NCBI GenBank assembly: GCA_965651935.1
Contig: CBFGTC010000003.1
Span: 1-64,000, forward strand
Source of the DNA: JAFEDN01 sp965651935
GTDB taxonomy: Bacteria > Pseudomonadota > Gammaproteobacteria > Coxiellales > Coxiellaceae
Length of the DNA: 64,000 bases
Direction of reading: 5' to 3'
Positions 44,361-53,958 of the stretch are shown here, in pieces (position 1 is the first letter of the stretch; each line of letters begins with the position of its first letter). Below the pieces are notes generated by a model that saw only the letters and a program-made list of their open reading frames with translations, did no database searches and was not told where the DNA came from. Both the position numbers and the translations under genes were made by a program.

Positions 44361-45953
44361 ATGAATTTTGATGTATTAATCGTTGGCGCGGGTCCTGCTG
44401 GTTTGGCTGCTGCGATTCGCTTACGTCAACTTACTCCTAATCTCTCTGTGGTGGTCATCGAAAAAGCCAGCGAAGTGGGGGCGCACATTTTATCCGGTGC
44501 GGTAATTGAGACCAGAGCACTGGATGAATTGATTCCAAATTGGCAAGCCGAGGATGCACCTTTGCATACCGCAGTTGTAGAAGAGAGTTTTCTTTTTTTA
44601 AGCAAAAATAAAAGTTGGCAAGTTCCGAATTGGTTATTGCCACAACAATTATTAAATCACGGTCATTATATCGTCAGCTTAGCAAATCTATGTCGTTGGC
44701 TCGCTGAAAAAGCCATCAGCTTGGGTGTGGAAATTTATCCTGGCTTCGCTGGAGCCAAAATTTTATTTGATGATAATAATGTCGTTAGAGGTGTCGCCAC
44801 TGGCGAAATGGGCGTCGCCAAAAATGGTGCTCATAAAACAGAATATGTGCAAGGAGTAGAATTACAAGCAAAATATACTTTAATTGCAGAAGGTTGCCGC
44901 GGTTCTTTATCCGAACAATTAATACAACATTATCAATTGAGAGAGGGTCGCAGTCCACAAACCTATGGTATTGGTATTAAGGAGATATGGGAGATTGAAC
45001 CTCAGCATCATCGCCCTGGTTTAGTGCAACACACTGCTGGTTGGCCGTTAAAAAATGATGTCTACGGTGGTTCATTCCTGTATCACATGGAGAATCATCA
45101 AATTGCAGTGGGATTGGTCATGGGTTTGGATTATCAAAATCCATACTTGGATCCTTATGAGGAAATGCAAAGATTTAAATTGCATCCGTATATCCGGCCC
45201 ATATTTGAAGGCGCTCAGCGGATTGGCTATGGCGCGCGCGCTTTGAATGAAGGCGGCTTACAATCGGTACCCCGTTTAGTTTTTCCAGGAGGCGCTTTAA
45301 TTGGCTGTGCCGCTGGTTTTTTAAATGTGGCGAAAATTAAAGGCAGCCATAATGCCATGAAATCAGGTATGCTGGCCGCGGAAGCGATTTATCGAAATGA
45401 TTTAAATTCTTATGAAAACCAATGGCGCAATTCCTGGGTATATAAAGAATTACATACTGCCCGTAATTTTAGGCCGTATTTTCGCTATGGTTTAAAAATA
45501 GGGACTATCCTGGGCGGTGTGGAACTGAAATTATTGCAAGGCAAAACACCTTGGACTTTATCTCGTCGGCGCACTGATCGTGAATGCACTTTAGAAGCCA
45601 ATCAATGTCAGAAAATTGTTTACCCTGCGCCTGATGGCAAAATTAGTTTTGATAGAATGAGTTCGGTGTATTTAGCCAATATCCAATACGATGAAAACCA
45701 ACCTGTGCATTTGCATTTGCGCGATGCCACTCGGGCTATTGAGGTTTCGTATTCTAAATACGCAGCCCCTGAGCAACGCTATTGTCCCGCCGGGGTCTAT
45801 GAAATTATAAAAGATGCCCAGGGCAATCTCCATTTACAAATTAATGCAGCGAATTGTGTTATGTGTAAAACCTGTGATATCAAAGACCCGGCGGATAACA
45901 TTGTTTGGGTTGTTCCGGAAGGCGGCAGTGGGCCTAATTATCAAAATATGTAA
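44361..45953 (+). CDS. Electron transfer flavoprotein-ubiquinone oxidoreductase
   Basis: A membrane-associated FAD and [4Fe-4S] enzyme of about 530 aa that takes electrons from reduced ETF to the quinone pool. N-terminal FAD loop VLIVGAGPAGLAAAIRL, the GAHILSGAVIE segment, a monotopic membrane-binding region, and the C-terminal cluster ligands YCPAGVYE...NCVMCKTCDIKDP are visible. The start may be the ATG at 44361 or the TTG at 44352, four bases after the dehydrogenase stop. ETF-QO normally serves many acyl-CoA dehydrogenases; here it is coupled to one. Confidence 0.95.
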   Translation: MNFDVLIVGAGPAGLAAAIRLRQLTPNLSVVVIEKASEVGAHILSGAVIETRALDELIPNWQAEDAPLHTAVVEESFLFLSKNKSWQVPNWLLPQQLLNHGHYIVSLANLCRWLAEKAISLGVEIYPGFAGAKILFDDNNVVRGVATGEMGVAKNGAHKTEYVQGVELQAKYTLIAEGCRGSLSEQLIQHYQLREGRSPQTYGIGIKEIWEIEPQHHRPGLVQHTAGWPLKNDVYGGSFLYHMENHQIAVGLVMGLDYQNPYLDPYEEMQRFKLHPYIRPIFEGAQRIGYGARALNEGGLQSVPRLVFPGGALIGCAAGFLNVAKIKGSHNAMKSGMLAAEAIYRNDLNSYENQWRNSWVYKELHTARNFRPYFRYGLKIGTILGGVELKLLQGKTPWTLSRRRTDRECTLEANQCQKIVYPAPDGKISFDRMSSVYLANIQYDENQPVHLHLRDATRAIEVSYSKYAAPEQRYCPAGVYEIIKDAQGNLHLQINAANCVMCKTCDIKDPADNIVWVVPEGGSGPNYQNM

Positions 45954-45989
45954 TTCGGAATTGACTTTAAGCGATAAGGATAAAATCAC

Positions 45990-46730
45990 ATGAAAATCTT
46001 AGTCCCAATTAAAAGAGTGATGGATTCGTTTACTAAACCCAGGGTCAAATCTGATTTTTCTGGCGTAGAAACTCAAAATGTAAAAATGTCAGCAAATCCT
46101 TTTGATGAAATTGCACTGGAAGAAGCGTTACGATTAAAAGAAGCCGGAAAAGCGAAGGAAATTGTGGTTGTTTCAATCGGAGGCGCTCAATGTCAAGAAG
46201 TATTACGCGCCGCTTTGGCCATGGGAGCTGACCGGGCAATTTTGGCAAAAACTGAAGTAGAAATTCAACCCTTAGCCGTAGCGAAATATTTACACGGCTT
46301 AGCTTTAGAGGAAAAACCGGATTTAATTATGATGGGTAAGCAAGCTACGGACGACGATGCGAATCAAGCCGGGCAAATGTTGGCAGCACTTTTGAATTGG
46401 CCACAGGGGCTTTTTGCTTCAAAGGTGACTTGTGAAGATAATAAAGTGGAAGTGGAAAGTGAAATAGATGGCGGCCATCAAACCGTGAGTTTGGATATTC
46501 CTTGTTTAATCACTACCGATCTGCGGCTTAACACGCCGCGTTTTGCAAAATTACCGGATATTATGAAAGCCAAACAAAAACCATTGGCAATTGTTCCAAT
46601 CGTGCCAGAAAAATCGCATTTACAAATACTAAAAGTGGAACCGCCTCCGGAACGTCAGTCGGGACGGAAATTGACCAGTGTGGATGAACTCATTGAAGTG
46701 TTGCGTCATAAAGAGAAGGTGATCGGATGA
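45990..46730 (+). CDS. etfB: Electron transfer flavoprotein subunit beta
   Basis: A 246-aa AMP-binding subunit of the ETF heterodimer. It begins MKILVPIKRVMDSFTKPRVK and carries the family signature in the 165-200 region (EIDGGHQTVSLDIPCLITTD) and the conserved MGKQATDDDANQAGQMLA stretch. Full length. TAAGGATAAAA precedes the ATG. Its stop overlaps the etfA start (ATGA). Confidence 0.95.
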   Translation: MKILVPIKRVMDSFTKPRVKSDFSGVETQNVKMSANPFDEIALEEALRLKEAGKAKEIVVVSIGGAQCQEVLRAALAMGADRAILAKTEVEIQPLAVAKYLHGLALEEKPDLIMMGKQATDDDANQAGQMLAALLNWPQGLFASKVTCEDNKVEVESEIDGGHQTVSLDIPCLITTDLRLNTPRFAKLPDIMKAKQKPLAIVPIVPEKSHLQILKVEPPPERQSGRKLTSVDELIEVLRHKEKVIG

Positions 46731-47671
46731 ATTCTTTAGTGCTTCTGGAATACGATGAAAATGGGTTAAAAAAAACCAGTTATTGTGCGCTCAGCGCCGC
46801 AGAAAAACTGGGAGGGGAAATTAATGTATTGTTGGTGGGGTCACGAGCTAAAGAATTTGCATCGCAAGCAGCTAAATTTTCAATAAAAAATGTGTTGGTT
46901 AATTCCGCCCCGGTTTATGATAACGGCATGGCCGAAAATATCGGCGCGCTTATTGCGGAGATTGGTAAAGGCTATACACATATCTTAGCTGCCGCTACTA
47001 CGTTTGGAAAAAGTATTTTGCCTAGAGCAGCGGCCTTATTGAATGTGGCACAAATTTCTGATGTGATTGAAATTATAAATCCCGATACATTTAAACGACC
47101 GATTTATGCAGGAAATGCCATTGCTACAGTCAAATCTGATGATCCCATTAAAATAATGACAATTCGTTATACTGCTTTTTCCGAAGCTGTCGTCGGGACA
47201 GACAATGCTTCAATAATGGAATTAACACAAATTTTTGATCATCCGGGTGCTCGCTATGTGGGTAGCCACTTAAATGTCAGTGAACGACCGGATTTAGCTT
47301 CTGCGCGAATTGTGGTGGCGGGAGGCAGGGCATTACAAAGTGCAGAAAAATTCCGAAAAATCCTGTATCCATTAGCGGATAAATTGAATGCGGGTGTTGG
47401 CGCCTCTCGTGCGGCAGTTGATGCGGGTTACGTGGATAACGATTATCAAATCGGGCAAACAGGAAAAATTGTAGCCCCGGAATTATATATTGCTATTGGT
47501 ATTTCGGGGGCTATCCAACATTTAGCGGGAATGAAGGACAGTAAAATCATCGTCGCCATCAATCAGGATGCTTCTGCGGAAATGATGCGGGTAGCAGATT
47601 ATGCTTTAGAAGGCGATTTATTCACTTTGGTACCCGAATTGACCGAAAAATTGGGGCAGGCAAAGGCTTAA
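46727..47671 (+). CDS. etfA: Electron transfer flavoprotein subunit alpha
   Basis: A 314-aa FAD-carrying subunit of ETF. The C-terminal FAD-binding region is intact: GVGASRAAVDAGYVDNDYQI, GQTGKIVAPELYIAIGISGA and QHLAGMKDSKIIVAINQD. It accepts electrons from acyl-CoA dehydrogenases and hands them to ETF-QO. Coupled to etfB by a four-base overlap and last gene of the run; a perfect hairpin at 47723-47758 ends the transcript. Confidence 0.95.
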   Translation: MNSLVLLEYDENGLKKTSYCALSAAEKLGGEINVLLVGSRAKEFASQAAKFSIKNVLVNSAPVYDNGMAENIGALIAEIGKGYTHILAAATTFGKSILPRAAALLNVAQISDVIEIINPDTFKRPIYAGNAIATVKSDDPIKIMTIRYTAFSEAVVGTDNASIMELTQIFDHPGARYVGSHLNVSERPDLASARIVVAGGRALQSAEKFRKILYPLADKLNAGVGASRAAVDAGYVDNDYQIGQTGKIVAPELYIAIGISGAIQHLAGMKDSKIIVAINQDASAEMMRVADYALEGDLFTLVPELTEKLGQAKA

Positions 47672-47722
47672 GTGGAATTACAAACATGATAAATGGTTGC
47701 TTCCATTTAATAGGGTTCGATT

Positions 47723-47758
47723 TTATCAGCTCTCTCCCACAAAGGAGAGAGCTGATAA
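47723..47758. terminator. Perfect 15-bp hairpin shared by convergent genes
   Basis: TTATCAGCTCTCTCC (47723-47737) pairs perfectly with 47744-47758 around CACAAA. It lies between etfA and the convergent TPR-methyltransferase gene, and the last codons and TGA stop of the latter (47726-47758) are inside the hairpin. Its core resembles the hairpin at 17175-17210. Confidence 0.72.
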
Positions 47759-49441
47759 TACTACTAAATATCCTGCGACTGGGTGATCTTTTTGGGTCCT
47801 TAAAATAATTTCTTCAAAACGCTTTATTTTAAATTGATGTTTTGATATTAACGATTCTAGATAATGCCGTGAATGTGCGTAACGAATACTGATTTGAAGT
47901 TCGAAACCAGGTTGTTCAGTTTTCTCGACAGAAAAAGCAAATAAGCCATTTTTATTCAAAGCTTGTTTGACGCGCGCGAAAATATTATCGAGATCACCGA
48001 TATAGGTGAATACATCTGCTGCGATTGCTAAATCAATATCTTGATAATCCGCTAAAGCTTGTTCGATATCAACTACTCTAAGTTCATCATAAATATTTTT
48101 AGCTTTCGCGCTATTTATCATTTCTTGAGAAATATCCAAGCCAATTAACTTTTTAGAAAATTCTTTAAATAATTCGCCGCATAAACCGGTGCCACAACCT
48201 AAGTCAAGAATATTCAAAGCAATATTTTCAGAATTTTCAGATTGGATTTCCTGATATACCGCTGCATGAATTTGTTGCGGTACTTTATAACGCAAACTTT
48301 GCGTTAGATGTTTATCATAATATTCAGCATATTGGTCGAATAAATTTTTCAAATATTCAGCGGGAGCTTTATCCGGCACTCGATTTTGACTCAAGGCCAT
48401 TAAAATATGTTCTATCTCTGGGTCATGCGGTTTAATCGCATCCGCCTGTTGATAGTGCTTAAGCGCTTCATGGAGTTGTTGAGCTTTTAAATACAGCACG
48501 CCTAAATTCAGATGCGCTGGTAAATGCAAAGGTTCTAATATTAAAGTTTGTTTAAAATATTCAATGGCGTCGCGTTGGCGTCCGGTTTCGCTAAGCAAAA
48601 CTCCAATATTATAATAAGCATTGGCAGTGGCTTGTATTTCCAACTGGCGAAAAAAATAAGTCAGCGCTTTTTCTTTATCACCCAATTTTAAATAAGCAAT
48701 CGCCAAATGCTCATAACACTCGGGATGTTGATGAGTAATTTGTAATATTTTTTCAAAACAGTGGATGGCGTCTTCAAACTGATCTAAAGCAAAATGGGCT
48801 AAACCCAAATAATGCCAGGAGTCTACGTGAAAGGGGGTTAACGTCAGTCTTTTTCTCAACCAGTCAATCGCTTGAGCATATTCGCCTTTTTGCAATTCAA
48901 TTTGCGCGAGTTGGCCATAGATAGCGGGGTTACGCGGATTTAATTCAAGCGCTTTCTTTAAACACGTTTGCGACTTGTCTAAATCACCTAATTTAAGCCA
49001 TAAAACACCGGAATTATAATATGCATCTCCAAATTGAGGATTCAATTCCAGGGCTTTGCTATAGGCTTTCTCGGCAGCAATAAACTTTTCTTGTAGATAA
49101 AAACAACGGCCAATATTGTTATACGCGATGGCATAATGCCGATCTATATTAACGGCTTTTTGATATTCTGCCAAAGCCGCATCACTTTGCCCTTGGCGCA
49201 ATAAAACATTACCTTTGCTATTATGCAGCGCGGCTGAATGAGGTACTTTTTTTTCAGCTTGCTCTAAATATTCCCAAGCATGACTATAATCTTCTTGTTG
49301 AGCATAAATAATAGCAATTTGGTGCAATAAATCAGCATTGTTTGGGGAATCCTCTAACAATTTTAGGTAGAGAGCCAAGGCTTCAGTTAAATCACCTTGA
49401 CGCTGTAATTGTTGGGCTTTTTTGAGTAGTTCCTTGTCCAT
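47726..49441 (-). CDS. TPR protein with C-terminal SAM-dependent methyltransferase domain
   Basis: A 571-aa protein. Residues about 1-370 are roughly ten tandem tetratricopeptide repeats (for example AYNNIGRCFYLQEKFIAAEK, DAYYNSGVLWLKLGDLDKSQ). Residues about 400-571 are a methyltransferase with motif I NILDLGCGTGLCGELF and IGLDISQEMINSAK. The order is the reverse of the 15558-17135 protein. TPRs would select the protein partner; the methylated target is unknown. The ATG at 49441 (MDKELLKKAQ, AAAGG upstream) is preferred over 49486. It overlaps the mltB 3' end by 50 bases. Confidence 0.85.
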   Translation of the reverse strand: MDKELLKKAQQLQRQGDLTEALALYLKLLEDSPNNADLLHQIAIIYAQQEDYSHAWEYLEQAEKKVPHSAALHNSKGNVLLRQGQSDAALAEYQKAVNIDRHYAIAYNNIGRCFYLQEKFIAAEKAYSKALELNPQFGDAYYNSGVLWLKLGDLDKSQTCLKKALELNPRNPAIYGQLAQIELQKGEYAQAIDWLRKRLTLTPFHVDSWHYLGLAHFALDQFEDAIHCFEKILQITHQHPECYEHLAIAYLKLGDKEKALTYFFRQLEIQATANAYYNIGVLLSETGRQRDAIEYFKQTLILEPLHLPAHLNLGVLYLKAQQLHEALKHYQQADAIKPHDPEIEHILMALSQNRVPDKAPAEYLKNLFDQYAEYYDKHLTQSLRYKVPQQIHAAVYQEIQSENSENIALNILDLGCGTGLCGELFKEFSKKLIGLDISQEMINSAKAKNIYDELRVVDIEQALADYQDIDLAIAADVFTYIGDLDNIFARVKQALNKNGLFAFSVEKTEQPGFELQISIRYAHSRHYLESLISKHQFKIKRFEEIILRTQKDHPVAGYLVVLSALSFVGES

Positions 49442-50411
49442 AGCCTTTGCGTATCGCTTCACTGAGTTGATAAATGGCCATTGCATAAGTAGTGCGAGGA
49501 TTATAGGCCATAATGGCGTAAAAATTTTGGAAGGTGACCCAATACTCCTGGTCTTGAGTATTATGCATCACGATCAAAGCGGATTTACGCATGGGATTTT
49601 GTGCTTCGGCTGTGTTTATGCCAAATTTTTCCAGCGTTTTTATTCGATAAATTGGTTTGGCGTCTTTGGAGAGCAGCCATTCTTTGGCTTTGCCATCGGC
49701 AAGTATAGCGGGCATCGCCACAGGTTGGCCGTTGCGCCAGCCGGCTTTTTGTAAATAATAAGCGATACTGGCGATAGCATCATCATGGTCTTCGAGTAAA
49801 TTGACACTGGGTTTACCATCATAACTGATGGCAAATTGCCGGTAATTGCTCGGCATAAATTGAGGGATACCTAAAGCGCCGGCATAAGACCCATACAGTT
49901 CTAAAGGAGACAAATGATATTCTCGTGTCAATAGTAAATAATTTTCTAATTCATTTTGAAAGAACGCCGCGCGTTTAGGGTACCGGAACGATAAGGTGGC
50001 CAAAGTCCGTAAAGTAGAAAATTTACCGGTTTCTTTGCCGTATTTAGTTTCAATTCCAATAATAGACACAATGACTTCAGGAGATACCCCATACTGTTGA
50101 GCCGCTTTTTTCAGAGTAGCAGCATGGTCATGCCAATATTGTATCCCATCATTCACTCGATCTGAGGTAATGAAAAAATTTTTATAAAAATCCCAGGGTT
50201 TTTCTTCAAAAGGTTGATTAACGCGATTAATGACTTCTGGTAAGTACTCAGTTTTTTGAAATAATTGCACCAGCTCGCGCCGGTCATATTGATGCACGTG
50301 CACCATTTTGTCGATAAATTGCTGGACAGTTAATGGCGTGGAAGCTGCCGCAGCAGTCGCCGTAGCGGCGCTGATCAAAAAATAAAGAAAAATTCGAAGT
50401 AAAATTTTCAT
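49392..50411 (-). CDS. mltB: Lytic murein transglycosylase B
   Basis: A 339-aa peptidoglycan-cleaving enzyme with a signal peptide (MKILLRIFLYFLISAATATA). The catalytic Glu lies in SIIGIETKYGKETGKF, and the GALGIPQFMPSNYRQFAISYDG motif is typical of MltB. No lipobox Cys is evident, so it is probably soluble or loosely attached in the periplasm rather than a lipoprotein like E. coli MltB. The ATG at 50411 follows AAGGTAAAAAA. It is located next to rodA and mrdA, consistent with cell-wall elongation. Confidence 0.92.
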   Translation of the reverse strand: MKILLRIFLYFLISAATATAAAASTPLTVQQFIDKMVHVHQYDRRELVQLFQKTEYLPEVINRVNQPFEEKPWDFYKNFFITSDRVNDGIQYWHDHAATLKKAAQQYGVSPEVIVSIIGIETKYGKETGKFSTLRTLATLSFRYPKRAAFFQNELENYLLLTREYHLSPLELYGSYAGALGIPQFMPSNYRQFAISYDGKPSVNLLEDHDDAIASIAYYLQKAGWRNGQPVAMPAILADGKAKEWLLSKDAKPIYRIKTLEKFGINTAEAQNPMRKSALIVMHNTQDQEYWVTFQNFYAIMAYNPRTTYAMAIYQLSEAIRKGYGQGTTQKSPTITASR

Positions 50412-50415
50412 TTTT

Positions 50416-51561
50416 TTACCTTGCCCATAAGGTTCGATGACTGTGGATAGACATGATAACACCAAAACTGGCCATAATGGTCAAAACTGAACTGCCGCCA
50501 TAGCTGACTAAGGGTAAAGGGATACCTACCACGGGTAGAATACCCACGACCATGCCGATATTAACTAGGGCGCACATAATAAAAGTTAAACTTAAACTGC
50601 CTGACAATAAACGATCATAAGTGTTTTGAGCCTTGATGCTGATATATAAACATCTTGCTAATATCAGTAAAAAAACACCTAAAAGTAGCACACAGCCAAA
50701 CAGGCCTAATTCTTCGCCATTCACAGCGAAAATAAAATCCGTGGTGTGAGCAGGTAGGAAAGACAAATGGGATTGACTCCCTTGCAACCAACCTTTTCCA
50801 AACATTCCGCCAGAACCCAATGCTATTTTAGATTGAATAATATGGTAACCGCTGCCCAAAGGATCACTTTCTGGATTCAATAACATGAGTATGCGTTTGC
50901 GTTGATAATCGTGCATATGCCTCCATAAAAAAGGAGCGGCAGCGGCCACACTGAGTAAAAAACCGATTACTAAAAACCAATTTATCCCTGCCAATATTAA
51001 CGCGGTCAAACCTGCCATAGCAATCATAATAGCCGTTCCTAAGTCCGGTTGTTTGGCTGTTAAAGCAGCCGGCAAAATGGCGATCAACGCGGCTAAAATT
51101 GCCCAAATCAGTTTGGGTGGCAATGTTTTATTGCTGAGAAGCCAAGCCACCATCATGGGTGTAGCTAACTTCATGATTTCAGAGGGCTGAAAATTGATAA
51201 TCTTTAAATCAAACCAGCGTCTGCCGCCTTGCTGGACTTGGCCAACGAGCAACACCGCAACCAGTAGCGCCAGTCCAAAAAAAAATACCCAGGGAGTGCA
51301 TTGATAATAACGTTTTGGGGGTATTTGAGCGAATATAAATAAAATAATGAAACCTAAACCCAGGCGGATTAATTGTTTGTTGGCAATGCCATTACTTTCG
51401 TTGCTGGCGCTGTATAAAATCAACATGCCAAATGTCATGAGCAAAAGCAAGGAGAGCAGCAATAAGGGATCTAAATTTAAAGTTTGCCAATTCGTAGAAC
51501 GTTTGAATTTAGCCTTAAGACGGCTCAGATAGGTATTGTCGTAAATTTCAGGATCTTTCAT
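50416..51561 (-). CDS. rodA: Rod shape-determining protein RodA
   Basis: A 381-aa SEDS-family glycosyltransferase with about ten membrane helices that polymerises lipid II during cell elongation. Characteristic stretches are GRRWFDLKIINFQPSEIMKLA, KQPDLGTAIMIAMAG, a loop with NPESDPLGSGYHIIQSKIALGSGG, and PVVGIPLPLVSYGGSS. It works as a pair with PBP2, encoded four bases upstream. This is the standard mrdA-rodA order. Confidence 0.96.
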   Translation of the reverse strand: MKDPEIYDNTYLSRLKAKFKRSTNWQTLNLDPLLLLSLLLLMTFGMLILYSASNESNGIANKQLIRLGLGFIILFIFAQIPPKRYYQCTPWVFFFGLALLVAVLLVGQVQQGGRRWFDLKIINFQPSEIMKLATPMMVAWLLSNKTLPPKLIWAILAALIAILPAALTAKQPDLGTAIMIAMAGLTALILAGINWFLVIGFLLSVAAAAPFLWRHMHDYQRKRILMLLNPESDPLGSGYHIIQSKIALGSGGMFGKGWLQGSQSHLSFLPAHTTDFIFAVNGEELGLFGCVLLLGVFLLILARCLYISIKAQNTYDRLLSGSLSLTFIMCALVNIGMVVGILPVVGIPLPLVSYGGSSVLTIMASFGVIMSIHSHRTLWAR

Positions 51562-51565
51562 AAGA

Positions 51566-53416
51566 TTATTGTAATTGACTTTTTATTTGAAAATAAGTAT
51601 CCATCACTTGCCGCGCCATCTTTGGCGCCCCATGGCCGTGCTCCCACAAGACCACCACGGCGATTTGAGGGTCTTCCACGGGAGCAAAGCCGATAAATAA
51701 ATGGTTATTCCTTAGAGCTTTGGGTGTATTTTCATCTTCATCTTCGCCTCCTTCGCGATTAACCACTTGCGCTGTCCCGGTTTTACCGGCCACGGTGTAG
51801 GACGTGGTAGAGCCGCCAAAAGATCCAAAAGCCGTGCCTCCGGCTTTCATAACGACTTTTTCCATGGCGCCAATTACCAAGTTCCAAATAGAAGGATCTT
51901 GTAAATTAACTAATGTTTGAGCAGGGTAGGTGGGTTGTAACATCGTTTTGTCACCCAGGGCTGACTTGAGTAATAAATGCGGTTGGTATTTTATCCCGTG
52001 GTTAGCAATTATCGAAACACCTTGTACCAATTGCAAAGGGGTAACGAGCAAAAAGCCTTGTCCAATTCCCATCACCACAGTGTCACCCGTATACCAGGAT
52101 TGGCCTTTGACTCGCCGTTTCCATTCAGGGCTAGGGGCTAAGCCGCCGATTTCATTTGGCAAGTCGATGCCGGTTGGTTTGCCAAAACCAAATTCTTGCA
52201 ATATACGATCTTGGGCTCTAATTCCTAATTTAACGGCGACGTTATAAAAAAAGGTATCGCAAGAAACGATGATAGCTTTGACTACATCAACTATGCCAAA
52301 ACCGCCGTGTTTCCAATTATGGTCGTGATAAACGTGTGAGACCCCTGGCAACATGAATATGCCATTAGTATTAATTTTATATTGTGGCGTAATCACTTTG
52401 CTGTCTAATGCGCCTATGGCATAAAACGGCTTAATGGTGGAGCCCGGTGGAAACATGCCTCGCAGACCACGATCATAGAGTGGTTTGTCCGGCAGATGAA
52501 TCAACTGCTGAAAATCTTGAGAAGTGATTCCAAGCACAAACATTTCGGGATCGAAAAACGGCTTACTGACCATGGCTAAAATTTCACCATTTTTGACATT
52601 CATCACAATAATGGAGCCAGCCTCATTTCCTAAAGCGTTACTGGCGGCTTGTTGTAAACGATTGTCTATGGTCAGATAAAGATCCTGTCCCGAAACCGGT
52701 TTGTTTTCGCCCAGCACCCGTAAAGGCCGGCCATTAGCGTCAGTTTCGACGACTTGGCTACCCACTGTGCCATGCAATAAATTTTCATATTGTTTTTCTA
52801 TTCCGATTTTACCAATGTAATCGGAACCACTGTAGTTAACTTTATCGATGGTTTCTTGTTCTTTTTCGTTAATTCGGCCAACGTATCCGATTATATGACT
52901 GTATAATTCTCCCATAGGATAACTACGTATCATCTTGGCTTCGATGCCGACACCTGGAAAAAAATATTGATTTACGTAAAAACGGGCCATTTCCGCTTCA
53001 GTTAATTTCATCTTTAAAGGAATAGGTTGATTTCGAGGGGTTTGGCGGACTCGACGTTGGAAAACTTCCAGATCGTGCGGGGTAATATTGATAAAACTCT
53101 GTAATAAATGCAGTGTTTCATTTAATTTTTTCACTTTGGAAGGATTGACTGTGAGATTAAACGACGGCAAATTTTTAGAAAGTAAGACCCCATTGCGATC
53201 ATAAATTAATCCGCGATTGGGCACGATGGGGACAATATTCATCACATTTTGTTCAGATAAAGTGAGAAAAAACTCGTGTTGATAAACTTGTAAGTAGATT
53301 AAGCGCGTCACTAGCGCACCCATAAATAAAATCACAAAAAAAGTGCAGACAAAGATCCGCCGGGAAAATAACTGAATTTCCCCTTTATGATGCTTTATAG
53401 TCAATCGTGACGACAT
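51566..53416 (-). CDS. mrdA: Penicillin-binding protein 2
   Basis: A 616-aa class B PBP, the transpeptidase partner of RodA in the elongasome. It has one N-terminal membrane helix (IFVCTFFVILFMGALVTRLIYL), a pedestal domain, and a transpeptidase domain with the active-site SxxK in PPGSTIKPFYAIG, the second motif SCD, and KTGTAQ. Length is normal. It follows rlmH by 15 bases in the conserved rsfS-rlmH-mrdA-rodA run. Confidence 0.96.
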   Translation of the reverse strand: MSSRLTIKHHKGEIQLFSRRIFVCTFFVILFMGALVTRLIYLQVYQHEFFLTLSEQNVMNIVPIVPNRGLIYDRNGVLLSKNLPSFNLTVNPSKVKKLNETLHLLQSFINITPHDLEVFQRRVRQTPRNQPIPLKMKLTEAEMARFYVNQYFFPGVGIEAKMIRSYPMGELYSHIIGYVGRINEKEQETIDKVNYSGSDYIGKIGIEKQYENLLHGTVGSQVVETDANGRPLRVLGENKPVSGQDLYLTIDNRLQQAASNALGNEAGSIIVMNVKNGEILAMVSKPFFDPEMFVLGITSQDFQQLIHLPDKPLYDRGLRGMFPPGSTIKPFYAIGALDSKVITPQYKINTNGIFMLPGVSHVYHDHNWKHGGFGIVDVVKAIIVSCDTFFYNVAVKLGIRAQDRILQEFGFGKPTGIDLPNEIGGLAPSPEWKRRVKGQSWYTGDTVVMGIGQGFLLVTPLQLVQGVSIIANHGIKYQPHLLLKSALGDKTMLQPTYPAQTLVNLQDPSIWNLVIGAMEKVVMKAGGTAFGSFGGSTTSYTVAGKTGTAQVVNREGGEDEDENTPKALRNNHLFIGFAPVEDPQIAVVVLWEHGHGAPKMARQVMDTYFQIKSQLQ

Positions 53417-53431
53417 AATATCAGAGCCACT

Positions 53432-53896
53432 TTAACTGCGATGGTAAGGATGATTAATGAGTATACTCCATGCCCGGTAAATTTGCTCAGTTAGTATAAT
53501 TCGTGCCAAAGGGTGAGGAAAGGTCATTGCAGACAAAGACCATATTTTATCAGCATGATTTAAACAATGGCTTGATAAACCTTCTGGGCCTCCTATCAAT
53601 AAAGAAGGGCTTTGCTGGTCATCATGCCAGGATGATAAATGTTTAGCGAGTTTTTCCGTCGTTAAGGTTTCGCCTTGTCTATCCAAGGCGATGATCGGTG
53701 GAGAAGATGCGGAGAGCAATTTTTCCCCTTCATGAAACAATATCTTTTCAACGACACTATTTTTGGTGCGTTTTTCGCTAGGAATTTCAATTAATTGAAT
53801 TTGATAATCTTGGGGCAGACGTTTTTGGTATTCCTTAAAACCCTCATTGACCCAAGCGGGCATTTTGGTCCCGACCGCAATTAGTTTAATTAGCAA
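53432..53896 (-). CDS. rlmH: 23S rRNA pseudouridine1915 N3-methyltransferase RlmH
   Basis: A 154-aa SPOUT-class methyltransferase acting on pseudouridine 1915 of the 70S ribosome. The SAM-binding knot motifs are LIGGPEGLS and SAMTFPHPLARIILTEQIYRA; the C-terminal Tyr-His-Arg tail (NHPYHRS) is the family end. Normal length. Conserved location between rsfS and mrdA. Confidence 0.96.
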   Translation of the reverse strand: MLIKLIAVGTKMPAWVNEGFKEYQKRLPQDYQIQLIEIPSEKRTKNSVVEKILFHEGEKLLSASSPPIIALDRQGETLTTEKLAKHLSSWHDDQQSPSLLIGGPEGLSSHCLNHADKIWSLSAMTFPHPLARIILTEQIYRAWSILINHPYHRS

Positions 53897-53958
53897 GTTT
53901 TCCCCGCACGACTAATTTTCCCATCAAGATCATCGCCACTGAGTCAGCTTAATGGGGC

